This document shows, one piece after another, positions 33,091 through 42,423 of a DNA stretch of 64,000 bases (its first letter is position 1; each line of letters opens with the position of its first letter). The notes below the pieces were generated by a model. It was not told the origin of the DNA. It saw nothing but the letters and a program-made list of their open reading frames with translations, and did not search any database. Source of the DNA: Frondihabitans sp. 762G35 (GTDB taxonomy: Bacteria; Actinomycetota; Actinomycetes; Actinomycetales; Microbacteriaceae); NCBI RefSeq assembly GCF_002074055.1, contig NZ_CP014619.1:2823002-2887001 (forward strand). The letters run 5' to 3'. Made by a program: the position numbers and the translations under genes.

Positions 33091-35343
33091 GTGACTAACG
33101 ACCTACGGTCTCCGAAGCGATGGCTGATCGGAGAGCCGCTGTCCTCCGAGAAGCTCGAAGGTCAGCTCCTCCCGAAGCACCTCGCCCTCCCCATCTTCGC
33201 CAGCGACCCCCTCAGCTCCGTGGCCTACGCGCCGCAGGAGCTGCTGATGATCCTGCTGATCGGCGGACTCGGATTCCTCACCCTCGCGCCGTGGGTCGCG
33301 ACGGCCGTCGTCGTCCTCCTCATCGTGGTCGTGCTGTCGTACCGGCAGCTGATCAAGGCCTACCCGTCCGGCGGCGGCGACTACGAGGTCGCGCGCACCA
33401 ACCTCGGCGAGAAGGCGGGCCTCGTCGTCGCCTCCGCGCTGCTCGTCGACTACGTCATGACGGTCGCCGTGTCGGTCGCGTCGGGCGTCGACAACATCAT
33501 CTCGGCCGTGCCGGAGCTGAACGGCATCCGGGTCGAGATGGCGATCTTCTTCGTCGTCCTCCTCGCCGCCGTCAACCTCCGCGGCGTGCGGGAGTCGGGC
33601 AAGGCGTTCGCCGTGCCCACGTACCTCTTCATCACCAGCGTGTTCATCATGATCGTGACCGCGCTCGTCCGCACCGCGCTCGGCAACCCGCCCGTCGCCG
33701 AGAGCGCGAGCTTCACCGTGCAGGGCGACAACGTGGCTCACGCGGCGTTCGTGCTCCTGCTCCTGCGCGCCTTCGCCAGCGGCTGCTCGGCCCTCACCGG
33801 CGTCGAGGCGATCGCGAACGGCGTGCCGGCGTTCCGCTTCCCGAAGGTCAAGAACGCGCAGAAGACGCTGGTCCTCATGGGCGGCATCGCCATCGTGCTG
33901 TTCGCCGGGCTCGTCTCCGTGGCGCTCATCGCCCGGGTCCACTACGCCGAGAACTCCTGCGACCTCATCGGCCTCGCCAACTGCGCGAACACCCCGCAGC
34001 CGAGCCTGATCTCGCAGGTCGCGACGAGCGTGTTCGGCGCGGCGACGATCCCGTTCTACGTCATCCAGGCGGTGACGGCGGCCGTCCTGCTGCTCGCCGC
34101 GAACACGGCTTTCAACGGGTTCCCGCTGCTCGGCTCGATCCTCGCCCGCGACACCTACGCGCCCAAGGCCCTCAACAGCCGGGGCGACCGCCTCATCTAC
34201 TCGAACGGCGTGATCGTCCTCGCGGTCATCGCCAGCGTGATCCTGCTCGTGTTCCGCGCCAATGTGACGCAGCTGATCCAGCTGTACATCATCGGCGTGT
34301 TCGTCTCGTTCACCCTGGGGCAGACGGGCATGGTGCGGCACTGGATCCGGCTCCTGCGCGAGGGCACGCCCGACCGCGGCCAGGTGAAGCGCTCGCTCGC
34401 CATCAACCTGGTCGGAGCGGTCATGACCGCCACCGTCCTCATCGTCGTGACGATCACGAAGTTCACGCACGGCGCGTGGATCGTGTTCGTGGTCATGCCG
34501 ATCCTCTTCCTGCTGATGCTCGGCGTGAACCGCTACTACCGCGACGTCGACGCCGAGGTGGAGGTCGACGCGACCACGACGTTCGGGGCCACCGGCGACC
34601 ACGCGATCGTCCTCGTCGGCAAGATGCAGAAGCCCGTGCTGAAGGCCCTCGACTACGCCATCGCGGCGCGGCACGACACCCTCGAGGCGATCCACGTGTC
34701 GGTCGACCAGGAGTCGACCGCGCTCCTGCAGCAGAAGTGGGACGAGCAGAACATCCAGGTGCCGCTCATCATCATCCCGTCGCCGTACCGCGACGTGGCG
34801 GTGCCCGTCATCAAGTACATCAAGGCGCACCGCGAGGAGTTCGGTGCCGAGGTCGTCACCGTCTACACGCCGATCTACATCGTCGGGCACTGGTGGGAGG
34901 GCCTCCTCCACAACCACCGGTCGCGCCGGATCCGCCAGCGCCTCATGCTCGCGCACGGCGTCACCGTCGCCCTGGTGCCGTGGCTCCTCGACTCGTCCGA
35001 GCTCCTCTACGGGCGGCGCTCGCGGGTGCTCCCCGGCCAGGACCGCCGCGGCGAGCCGATCCGCCCCCTGCCGCGCATGACGCACAAGAACGCCGCCGCC
35101 GCGGTGGCGCAGGAGGAAGCGAACGCGCAGGCCGTCGGCGCCCGCGACCAGGCGATGGCCGGGGTCGACGCCGGGCGCGGCTCGGGGGCCGGTGCGGGCA
35201 GCGGTACCGGTCCCGGTTCCGGCGGCGGCGGCGTGTCGGCGTCGAAGGCGCGGCGCAAGGCCGTTCAGGCGCGGTCCACGGCGCGTAACAGCGCGAGCGC
35301 TCCGACCCGGAAGCCGGACGACGGCGGGTCCGCGGGTCGCTGA
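33091..35343 (+). CDS. APC-superfamily permease, KimA-like potassium importer
   Basis: A 750-residue protein with about 12 transmembrane helices (residues 35-465) and a cytosolic universal-stress-like domain (about 490-650), then a Gly/Ala/Ser-rich tail. It shares strings with Bacillus KimA (YdaO): KRWLIGEPL, SDPLSSVAYAPQE, LSYRQLIKAYPSGGGDYEV, ASGCSALTGVEAIANGVPAFR, GDRLIYSNGVI and FTLGQTGM. KimA is a proton-coupled potassium importer inhibited by cyclic di-AMP in Firmicutes; regulation here is not visible. The GTG at 33091 is set by a promoter eight bases upstream. The stop codon is the first base pair of a 92-bp repeat array. Confidence 0.85.
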   Translation: MTNDLRSPKRWLIGEPLSSEKLEGQLLPKHLALPIFASDPLSSVAYAPQELLMILLIGGLGFLTLAPWVATAVVVLLIVVVLSYRQLIKAYPSGGGDYEVARTNLGEKAGLVVASALLVDYVMTVAVSVASGVDNIISAVPELNGIRVEMAIFFVVLLAAVNLRGVRESGKAFAVPTYLFITSVFIMIVTALVRTALGNPPVAESASFTVQGDNVAHAAFVLLLLRAFASGCSALTGVEAIANGVPAFRFPKVKNAQKTLVLMGGIAIVLFAGLVSVALIARVHYAENSCDLIGLANCANTPQPSLISQVATSVFGAATIPFYVIQAVTAAVLLLAANTAFNGFPLLGSILARDTYAPKALNSRGDRLIYSNGVIVLAVIASVILLVFRANVTQLIQLYIIGVFVSFTLGQTGMVRHWIRLLREGTPDRGQVKRSLAINLVGAVMTATVLIVVTITKFTHGAWIVFVVMPILFLLMLGVNRYYRDVDAEVEVDATTTFGATGDHAIVLVGKMQKPVLKALDYAIAARHDTLEAIHVSVDQESTALLQQKWDEQNIQVPLIIIPSPYRDVAVPVIKYIKAHREEFGAEVVTVYTPIYIVGHWWEGLLHNHRSRRIRQRLMLAHGVTVALVPWLLDSSELLYGRRSRVLPGQDRRGEPIRPLPRMTHKNAAAAVAQEEANAQAVGARDQAMAGVDAGRGSGAGAGSGTGPGSGGGGVSASKARRKAVQARSTARNSASAPTRKPDDGGSAGR

Positions 35344-35778
35344 CACTCCGCGAAGTGCGCTTTTCGGCGAACGTGAGCGGCGTGTCGTGGAGTCTCGCCG
35401 AGTCACACGGGGTCGACCCTGCGGCAGCCCGCCGACACTCCACGAAGTGCGCGTTTCGGCGAACGTGAGCGGCGTGTCGTGGAGTCTCGCCGAGTCACAC
35501 GGGGTCGACCCTGCGGCAGCCCGCCGACACTCCACGAAGCGCGCGTTTCCGCGAACGTGAGCGGCGTGTCGTGGAGTCTCGCCGAGTCACACGGGATCGA
35601 CCCTGCGGCAGTCCGCCGACACTCCACGAAGTGCGCGTTTCGGCGAACGTGAGCGGCGTGTCGTGGAGTCTCGCCGGGCCGCACGGGGGCGACCCTGCGG
35701 CATCCCGCCGACACTCCACGAAGTGCGCGCTTCCGCGAACATGAGCGGCGAGTCGTGGAGTCTCGCCGGGCCACACGG
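35342..35778. repeat. Tandem array of a 92-bp unit, about 4.75 copies
   Basis: Units begin with GACACTCC at 35342, 35434, 35526, 35618 and 35710, exactly 92 bp apart; the fifth is cut off near 35778. Copies differ by a few bases. Each unit holds an inverted pair ACTCCACGA / TCGTGGAGT (unit positions 4-12 and 44-52) around a smaller CGTTTCGGCGAACG hairpin. In copy 1 the change A to G in the left arm still allows a G-T pair. The array fills the gene-free stretch 35344-35823 between the KimA-like gene and the LacI gene; I see no coding sequence in it. Confidence 0.95.
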
Positions 35779-35823
35779 CGGCGGGGCGATGGGGCGGCCG
35801 CGCCGTGCGCAGCCGCACCGGCG

Positions 35824-36849
35824 CTAGCGCCAGACGGTACGGGGGCGCAGGAGCCGGTGGCGCGGGTCGAGCGAGGACGCCGGCTCGCCGAGCACCACGT
35901 CCCCGGGCTCGTCGCCGAGCAGCAGGTCGAGGGCCGCCGCAGCGACCTCCTCGAGGGGCTGCTCCACACTCGACAGCCCGACGGCGGCCGAGACGGGCGT
36001 GTTGTCGTAGCCGACGATCGGCACGCTCGACCCGAGCACCATGAGCGCTCCGAGCGCCAGCGTGTCACTCGCGCAGACGATCCCGTCGACCGGTGTCCCG
36101 CTCGCCAGCAGCCCGCGCACGGCCTCCGAGGCGAGCCCCACGTCGTCCTCGCAGACGAGCTCCAGCGCCGCGATCTCGTCCCGCGAGAGCCCGGGGACGG
36201 CGGAGGTCATCGTCTGGAACCAGCCGCGGCGGCGCTCGTCGCCGGCGCCCGACGAGGGCGGCCAGCCGAGGTAGGCGATCCGCGTCGAGCCGAGCTCGAG
36301 CAGCGTGCGGGTGGCCTCGGCCAGGCCGTGCCGGCCGTCGACATCGACCCAGCGGTGACGCGGGTCGAGCATGTCGTCGATCCCCCACGGGCGCCCAAAG
36401 GTCACGAAGGGCGCCTCGTGGGCGATGAGCCACTCGGTGCGCGGGTCGTCGTAAATCGTGGAGGTGAGCACGAAGGCGTCGACGTCGGCCCCGTCGAGGA
36501 GGCGCTGGAACTGCGCGATCTCGTCGAGGGGATCGGCGGCCGTGAACAGCAGGATCCGCAGCCCCCGCGCATCCGCCCGCTCCGTCAGCGCGTGGAGGAA
36601 CCGGTCGAGCACCGCCCCCGAGATCCCGTTGAGCACCGGGTCGAGCCGGACCCCGAGGGTCGAGCTCTTGCGCGTGCGGAGGCGCCTCGCGGAGGCGTGC
36701 GGCCGGTATCCGAGCTCGGCGATCGCCTTCTCGACGCGTTCCCGCGTCGCCCCCTTCACGATGTCGGGCGCGTTGAGGACGTTCGAGACGGTCTGCCGCG
36801 ACACCCCCGCCGCTTCGGCCACGTCGTACACGGTCGGTTGTCGCGACAT
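35824..36849 (-). CDS. LacI family transcriptional regulator
   Basis: A 341-residue repressor with the LacI helix-turn-helix at the N-terminus (TVYDVAEAAGVSRQTVSNVLN, residues 6-26) and hinge (GYRPHASARRLRTRKSSTLGV), followed by a periplasmic-binding-protein-like sugar domain. It is divergent from the sugar ABC importer and most likely represses it, through the operator-like site at 36977-36990. Start ATG follows GAGGAGG. The effector sugar cannot be named. Confidence 0.93.
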   Translation of the reverse strand: MSRQPTVYDVAEAAGVSRQTVSNVLNAPDIVKGATRERVEKAIAELGYRPHASARRLRTRKSSTLGVRLDPVLNGISGAVLDRFLHALTERADARGLRILLFTAADPLDEIAQFQRLLDGADVDAFVLTSTIYDDPRTEWLIAHEAPFVTFGRPWGIDDMLDPRHRWVDVDGRHGLAEATRTLLELGSTRIAYLGWPPSSGAGDERRRGWFQTMTSAVPGLSRDEIAALELVCEDDVGLASEAVRGLLASGTPVDGIVCASDTLALGALMVLGSSVPIVGYDNTPVSAAVGLSSVEQPLEEVAAAALDLLLGDEPGDVVLGEPASSLDPRHRLLRPRTVWR

Positions 36850-36933
36850 GGCACCTCCTCGTGTGTCGGACTCGTGCCCCGTACGTTACCGGAGCGCAGG
36901 ATGCCCGCCACCGACGCCGCGAACCGACCCCGC

Positions 36934-36963
36934 TTGACAGGTGCCCGGCCCCCGACCTACAGT
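36934..36963 (+). promoter_or_regulatory. Promoter of the sugar ABC operon
   Basis: TTGACA (36934-36939), 18 bp, TACAGT (36958-36963). The start of transcription would be near 36970, giving a leader of about 120 bases. Confidence 0.65.
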
Positions 36964-36976
36964 CTCACCCAGAAAG

Positions 36977-36990
36977 TTTGATCGTTCAAA
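36977..36990 (+). promoter_or_regulatory. Probable LacI-family operator
   Basis: TTTGATCGTTCAAA, arms TTTGA/TCAAA around a CG centre, the usual form of LacI-family sites. It lies about 7-20 bases after the predicted start of transcription, a position that blocks RNA polymerase. Confidence 0.6.
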
Positions 36991-37089
36991 TTACCGGTCG
37001 CGGCTCGAGAGAGCGCCTCCCGACCGCAGCCCGATCCCGGACGATCGTTCGCAGAGCCGCGACAGCAGCACCTCACAAGGAGAACCCCC

Positions 37090-38361
37090 ATGCAACGACG
37101 CAGAGTCCCCGCGCGGAAGTCCGCCCGCCTCCTCGCCTTCGGCGCCATCGCCGCCGCGACCGCCCTCGGCCTGACCGCCTGCGGTTCCGGCTTCTCGAGC
37201 TCCCCCTCGGGCAGCGGCTCGAGCGACGCGCCCCTCACCTCGAGCAACGACGCGCTCAGCGTGCTCATCGGATCCAGCAGCTCGGCGGAGAAGAACGCCG
37301 TCGACGGCGCCGTCGCCGACTGGTCGAAGTCGAGCGGCACCAAGGCCACCGTCAGCGTGGCCAGCGACCTCCCGCAGCAGCTCAGCCAGGGCTTCGCCTC
37401 GGGCAAGCCCGCCGACGTGTTCTACCTGTCGACCGACCAGCTCGCGGGCTACGCCAAGAACGGCAGCATCCTGGCCTACGGCGACCGTCTCAAGAACAAG
37501 GGCGACTTCTTCCCGACCCTCGTGCAGAGCTTCACCGTCGACAAGACCTTCTACTGCGCTCCGAAGGACTTCTCGACCCTCGGCCTCATCATCAACACCG
37601 ACCAGTGGAAGCAGGCCGGTCTCACGGACGCCGACGTGCCGACGACCTGGGACCAGCTGGCCACCGTCGCGAAGAAGCTGACGACGAACGGCCACGTGGG
37701 CCTCGCCCTCAGCCCGCAGTACGCCCGCGTCGGAGCCTTCATGGCGGAGGCCGGCGGTTCGCTGACCAACGCCGCGGGCACCACCGCGACCGTCGACTCG
37801 AAGGAGAACGCGGCCGGCCTCACCTACCTCCAGTCGCTCCTGAAGAGCGGCGACGCGAAGTTCTCGACCGACCTCGGCACCGGCTGGGGCGGCGAGTCGT
37901 TCGGCAAGGGCCAGGCGGCCATGACCATCGAGGGCAACTGGATCACCGGTGCGCTGACGACCGACTACCCCTCGATCAAGTACACGGTCGCCGAGATGCC
38001 CGCCGGCAAGGGCACCCTGCAGTTCACCAACTGCTGGGGCATCGCCAAGGACAGCCCCAACCAGAAGGCCGCCCTCGCCCTGGTCGAGAAGCTGACCAGC
38101 ACCTCCGACCAGCTCTCGTTCGCGAAGCAGTTCGGCGTCATGCCGTCCGTCAAGTCGGCGGCCGACACCTGGAAGAGCGACAACCCGAACCTCGCCGCGT
38201 TCCTCGACTCGGCGGACTTCGCCAAGGGCGTCCCGAACCAGGACGGCACCGCCCCCGTGATCGCCGACTTCGACTCGAAGATGGCCGGCCTGAAGACCGC
38301 CGACCCGGAGACGATCCTGCAGGCGACGCAGAAGAACCTCCAGGCCGTCCTCACCAAGTAG
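37090..38361 (+). CDS. Sugar ABC transporter substrate-binding lipoprotein
   Basis: A 423-residue cluster-B binding protein with a basic signal peptide and lipobox LTAC (Cys near residue 31), then a Ser/Gly linker and the two-lobed binding fold (VFYLSTDQLAGYAKNG, FYCAPKDFSTLGLIINTDQW, GQAAMTIEGNWITGAL). It captures a sugar or oligosaccharide outside the membrane and delivers it to the two permeases encoded next. The downstream alpha-glucosidase-like gene suggests a glucan or malto-oligosaccharide (inference). AAGGAG precedes the ATG. Confidence 0.92.
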   Translation: MQRRRVPARKSARLLAFGAIAAATALGLTACGSGFSSSPSGSGSSDAPLTSSNDALSVLIGSSSSAEKNAVDGAVADWSKSSGTKATVSVASDLPQQLSQGFASGKPADVFYLSTDQLAGYAKNGSILAYGDRLKNKGDFFPTLVQSFTVDKTFYCAPKDFSTLGLIINTDQWKQAGLTDADVPTTWDQLATVAKKLTTNGHVGLALSPQYARVGAFMAEAGGSLTNAAGTTATVDSKENAAGLTYLQSLLKSGDAKFSTDLGTGWGGESFGKGQAAMTIEGNWITGALTTDYPSIKYTVAEMPAGKGTLQFTNCWGIAKDSPNQKAALALVEKLTSTSDQLSFAKQFGVMPSVKSAADTWKSDNPNLAAFLDSADFAKGVPNQDGTAPVIADFDSKMAGLKTADPETILQATQKNLQAVLTK

Positions 38362-38391
38362 CCCGGCCGGAACGAGAAGGGAGAGCGCGAC

Positions 38392-39531
38392 ATGACCGCA
38401 GCGACAACGACGACGCCCACGCCGTCCCGCCCCGGCGGGGCACCCCGACCCCGCTCGGGGAGCCCCCGCCGACAGGGCCTGGCCGGCTGGCTGTTCGTCT
38501 CGCCGACGATCGTGATCCTCGGGCTCTTCCTTCTCGTCCCCGTGCTGATGGCCCTCTGGGTCAGCTTCTCCGACTGGTCCGGGGTCGGCTCGCCGTTCTC
38601 CGCGGGGGTCGCCTTCGTCGGCACGAAGAACTACCAGCAGATCCTGACGGGCGGCGGCCTGGCGGAGTCGAACTTCGGCACCTCGCTCCGCAACAACGCC
38701 TGGTACGTGCTCTTCGTCGTGCCGATCCAGACGGCGGTGTCGCTCTTCCTCGCAGTGCTCGTCAACCGCTCGATCCTCCGCGGACGCGGCTTCTTCCGCA
38801 CTGCGTTCTACTTCCCGTCGGTGACGAGCTCGGTCGCGATCACGGTCCTCTGGCTCTTCCTCTTCTCCACGACCGGCGCGGTGAACAAGCTGCTCGGCTA
38901 CATCGGCGTGAACGGCCCGAACTGGTTCAACGACCCCGACGGCATCGTCCACCTGCTCCTGCGCGTCGTCGGCGTGCAGAACGGGCCCGCCGCCCTCACG
39001 CAGCACACCGCCCTCGGGGTGTCGTGGTGGGACTGGTTCGCCGGCCCGTCCGTGGCGATGTCCGCCTTCATCCTGATGGCCGTCTTCACCACCAGCGGCA
39101 CCTTCATGCTCCTCTTCATCGCGGCGCTCCAGAACCTCGGCGGCGACGTCCAGGAGGCGGCGATGATGGACGGCGCGAACGGCTGGCAGCGCTTCTGGCG
39201 GATCACCCTGCCCCAGCTCCGGCCCACCCTCTTCACCGTCCTGACCCTCGGCCTCATCGGCTGCTGGCAGGTCTTCGACCAGATCTACACCGGCACGAAG
39301 GGCGGCCCGGCGAGCACGACCACGACGCCGTCGTACCTCTCCTACACGACGGCCTTCCAGGACCAGCAGTGGGGCCAGGGCGCGGCCATCGCCTTCATCC
39401 TGTTCGTCATCATCGTCGTGCTGACGCTCGTCCAGCGCGCGATCCTCCGCGAACGGGCCGTCTCGAAGCGCAGGATGCGCCTCTACGACCCGTCGCTCCG
39501 TCCCGTCCCCGAGAATGGCGCCACCCGATGA
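38392..39531 (+). CDS. Sugar ABC transporter permease (MalF type)
   Basis: A 379-residue permease with an N-terminal helix near residues 28-48, a longer extracytoplasmic stretch, and five further helices. The EAA loop that contacts the ATPase is visible as EAAMMDGANGWQRFWRITLP (near residue 259). It is slightly longer than usual because of an insertion around residues 175-220. Thirty bases separate it from the binding-protein gene; the stop overlaps the next start (ATGA). Confidence 0.92.
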   Translation: MTAATTTTPTPSRPGGAPRPRSGSPRRQGLAGWLFVSPTIVILGLFLLVPVLMALWVSFSDWSGVGSPFSAGVAFVGTKNYQQILTGGGLAESNFGTSLRNNAWYVLFVVPIQTAVSLFLAVLVNRSILRGRGFFRTAFYFPSVTSSVAITVLWLFLFSTTGAVNKLLGYIGVNGPNWFNDPDGIVHLLLRVVGVQNGPAALTQHTALGVSWWDWFAGPSVAMSAFILMAVFTTSGTFMLLFIAALQNLGGDVQEAAMMDGANGWQRFWRITLPQLRPTLFTVLTLGLIGCWQVFDQIYTGTKGGPASTTTTPSYLSYTTAFQDQQWGQGAAIAFILFVIIVVLTLVQRAILRERAVSKRRMRLYDPSLRPVPENGATR

Positions 39532-40451
39532 CCGCCACCGCCCCCGTCGCCGACAAGCTCGGCACCGGCGCCCCCCAGGGCCCCGCACCCCGCCCCGCGA
39601 CTCCTGCCCGCCCCGGCCGGAGCGGCCGCCTGATCGCGGGCGGCGTCGTCCTCTACGCGGTGCTGATCGTGATCGCCGCGATCTACATCTTCCCGTTCCT
39701 CGTCAACGTCGCCACGGCGTTCAAGACCGACCCGGAGGCGACGGCGAACCCGCTCTCGCTCGTGCCCCAGACGTGGACGACGGCCGCGTTCCAGACCCTG
39801 TTCGGCAACAGCGACTTCCCGACCTGGTTGAAGAACTCGTTCATCGTGGCGCTCTTCGTCACGGCGGGGCGCGTCTTCTTCGACTCGCTCGCCGGCTACG
39901 CGTTGGCGCGGTTGCAGTTCCGCGGGCGGAACGTGATCTTCGCCCTGCTCATCGCCGTCATGGCCGTGCCCGGCGTCGTGCTGATGATCCCGAAGTTCCT
40001 GGTGCTCAACCAGCTCGGGATGTACGACTCCTACGCGGGCATGATCGTGCCGCTACTCGTCGACGCCGCGGGCGTCTTCATCATGCGGAACTTCTTCGAG
40101 TCGATCCCGAAGAGCGTCGAGGAGCAGGCCTCCATCGACGGCGCGGGCACCTTCCGCGTGTTCTGGTCGATCGTCCTGCCGATGGCGCGCCCGGCGCTCA
40201 TCACGATCGTCATCCTGTCGTTCCAGGGCTCGTGGAACGAGCTCTCCCACTTCATCATCTCGACCCAGTCCCCCGGACTGACGACCCTGACCAAGGGCGT
40301 CGCCGGCCTCGCCGCCGGCGGACTCTCCGCCGGCAACCAGTTCCCGATCAAGCTCGCGGCCGCGGCCGTGATGACGATTCCCGTCGCGATCATGTTCTTC
40401 GTCTTCCAGAAGAAGATCATGAACACGAGCGACGGGGCCGTGAAGGAATGA
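39528..40451 (+). CDS. Carbohydrate ABC transporter permease (MalG type)
   Basis: A 307-residue permease with six predicted helices and the EAA-type loop EEQASIDGAGTFRVFWSIVLP (near residue 203). The start ATG overlaps the previous stop (ATGA). No ATP-binding gene follows; in actinobacteria such importers normally share a common MsiK-type ATPase encoded elsewhere. Confidence 0.92.
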   Translation: MTATAPVADKLGTGAPQGPAPRPATPARPGRSGRLIAGGVVLYAVLIVIAAIYIFPFLVNVATAFKTDPEATANPLSLVPQTWTTAAFQTLFGNSDFPTWLKNSFIVALFVTAGRVFFDSLAGYALARLQFRGRNVIFALLIAVMAVPGVVLMIPKFLVLNQLGMYDSYAGMIVPLLVDAAGVFIMRNFFESIPKSVEEQASIDGAGTFRVFWSIVLPMARPALITIVILSFQGSWNELSHFIISTQSPGLTTLTKGVAGLAAGGLSAGNQFPIKLAAAAVMTIPVAIMFFVFQKKIMNTSDGAVKE

Positions 40452-40506
40452 CCCGGCCGGAAAGCACCGGGACACCCCACCACCGACTCGAAGACGGAGC
40501 CGCCCC

Positions 40507-42423
40507 ATGACCGACACCCTCCCCTACACCGCCCTCCAGCCGTTCCTCGATCAGCAGACCGTCGTGCTCCGGGCCCCCGCCCAGGCCTGGTCGGCCGACG
40601 ACGGGGAGATGGGCGGAGCCGCCATCCACGGCATCTACCTCGGCGACGTCCGCCTCGTGTCCGCGCTCCGCCTCACGGTCGGCGGGGCCGAACCCGAGCA
40701 CATCCAGACGGTCCCGCTCAGCGCGTCCTCGGTGCGCTTCGAGTCGCTCCTGCGCCGCCTCGACGCCCCCGGCGCCGACCCGGACGTGCGCGCGAGCCTC
40801 GTCCGCACCGTCGCGACGACCGGTGTCCACGAGCGCCTGACGCTCCGGTCGCGCCTCGATCGCGATGTCACGACCGAGGTGCGGATCGACCTGTATCCGG
40901 ACGCCACGATCATGGAGACGGTCAAGGCCGGCCTCTCGAGCGGCAGTCTCCCGGAGACCGTCGTCACCCCGGACGGCGCCCGCTGGTCGGGCGAGAACGC
41001 CCTCGCGACCCTCGACGGGCGCGGAGCGGCCGTCGTCGGCGACGCGGGCGGGATCCGGCTCGCGTGGTCGGTCACCATCCCCGCGCGAGGAAGCGTCACC
41101 GTGGGGTTCGACGTGACCGCGGACGTCGCGACGGCCGTCGTGGCCGGGGTCGCGGATCCTGCGCGGTGGGCACCCCTCGACCCGCCGGCGAGCGACGACC
41201 GCCTCGCGCGCTGGCTCGACCGCGCCCTCGACGACCTCGAGGCCCTGCGCCTGACGACCGTCGAGAGCCCCGACGACGTCTTCCTGGCCGCAGGAGCACC
41301 GTGGTTCTTCACGCTCTTCGGCCGCGACTCGGTCTGGGCCGCGCGCTTCCTCCTCCCGGTCGACGACGGCCTCCGGCTCGCGCGCGGCACCCTCCGTGTC
41401 CTGGCCGGCCTGCAGGGGACCGAGCGCGTCGCCGAGACCGCGGAGCAGCCCGGCAAGATCATGCACGAGCTCCGCTCGCAGACGCTCACCATCCCGGGTG
41501 AGAACGTCAGCCTCCCTCCGCTCTACTTCGGGACCGTCGACGCGACGGCGCTCTGGGTCTGCCTCCTGCACGACGCGTGGCGGAACGGCCTGTCCGACGA
41601 CGAGGTCCGCGCGCTGCTACCGCACCTCGAGGCGGCGCTCGCCTGGATGCGCGACTTCGGCGACAGCGACGGAGACGGGCTCCTCGAGTACGTCGACGAG
41701 ACCGGGCACGGGCTCTCGAACCAGGGCTGGAAGGACTCCGGCGACAGCGTCCAGTGGAAGACCGGCGAGCTCGCCGAGGGGCCCATCGCCCTGGTCGAGG
41801 TGCAGGCCTACGCCTACGAGGCCGCCACGCACGGCGCCGACCTGCTCGAGCACTTCGGCTCGGGGGATCCTGCCGCCTGGCGCGCCTGGGCCGCGCGGCT
41901 CCGGTCCCGCGTGGCGGAGTCGTTCTGGATCGACGACCCGCAGGGCGCCTACCCGGCGATCGCGCTGGATGCGCGCAAGCGGCCGGTCGACACCGTCACC
42001 AGCAACATCGGCCACCTCCTCGGCACCGGGCTCCTGACCCCGGCCGAGGCGAGCCTCGTCGCCGATCGGCTCGTCTCCCCCGAGATGTCCTCGGGCTTCG
42101 GCCTCCGGACCATGTCGACCGACGCGACCGGGTACTGGCCGCTCAGCTACCACGGGGGCAGCGTCTGGACCCACGACACCGCCATCGCGGTGCTCGGCCT
42201 CGCTCGGGACGGCTTCGCGCAAGAGGCGGCGGTCCTGGCCGAGGGGCTGCTCGCGGCCGCGCCCGGCTTCGACTACCGGATGCCCGAGCTCCACTCCGGC
42301 GACGACGCCCGCGAGATCCCCCGCCCGGTGCCGTATCCCGCGGCCTGCCGCCCGCAGGCGTGGTCGGCGGCGGCGGCGGTCGCGGTGTGGTCGGCGCTGC
42401 ACGCGCCTCTCCTCCCCCGCTAG
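40507..42423 (+). CDS. Glycogen-debranching-type amylo-alpha-1,6-glucosidase family protein
   Basis: A 638-residue protein. The N-terminal domain (residues 1-210) matches the GDE N-terminal bis-type domain; the C-terminal (alpha/alpha)6 barrel contains FTLFGRDSVWAARFLLP (near 280), PGKIMHELR, PPLYFGTVDATALWV, NQGWKDSGDSVQW (near 400) and the closing PEMSSGFGLRTMS and YHGGSVWTHDTAI. Acidic residues in GRDS, KDSGDS and ELHSG are candidates for catalysis. No signal peptide, so it acts in the cytosol on the imported saccharide. It follows the permease by 55 bp and belongs to the LacI-controlled operon. Confidence 0.88.
   Translation: MTDTLPYTALQPFLDQQTVVLRAPAQAWSADDGEMGGAAIHGIYLGDVRLVSALRLTVGGAEPEHIQTVPLSASSVRFESLLRRLDAPGADPDVRASLVRTVATTGVHERLTLRSRLDRDVTTEVRIDLYPDATIMETVKAGLSSGSLPETVVTPDGARWSGENALATLDGRGAAVVGDAGGIRLAWSVTIPARGSVTVGFDVTADVATAVVAGVADPARWAPLDPPASDDRLARWLDRALDDLEALRLTTVESPDDVFLAAGAPWFFTLFGRDSVWAARFLLPVDDGLRLARGTLRVLAGLQGTERVAETAEQPGKIMHELRSQTLTIPGENVSLPPLYFGTVDATALWVCLLHDAWRNGLSDDEVRALLPHLEAALAWMRDFGDSDGDGLLEYVDETGHGLSNQGWKDSGDSVQWKTGELAEGPIALVEVQAYAYEAATHGADLLEHFGSGDPAAWRAWAARLRSRVAESFWIDDPQGAYPAIALDARKRPVDTVTSNIGHLLGTGLLTPAEASLVADRLVSPEMSSGFGLRTMSTDATGYWPLSYHGGSVWTHDTAIAVLGLARDGFAQEAAVLAEGLLAAAPGFDYRMPELHSGDDAREIPRPVPYPAACRPQAWSAAAAVAVWSALHAPLLPR

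Noticed and set aside
35342-35778. CRISPR array
   Set aside because: The whole 92-bp unit is conserved; there are no unique spacers and no cas genes.
35192-36068. Reading frames across the 92-bp repeats with a repeated HFVECRR / RLHDTPLTFAE peptide
   Set aside because: The peptide repeat only reflects the DNA repeat; the unit is 92 bp, not a multiple of three, so the frame changes in each copy.
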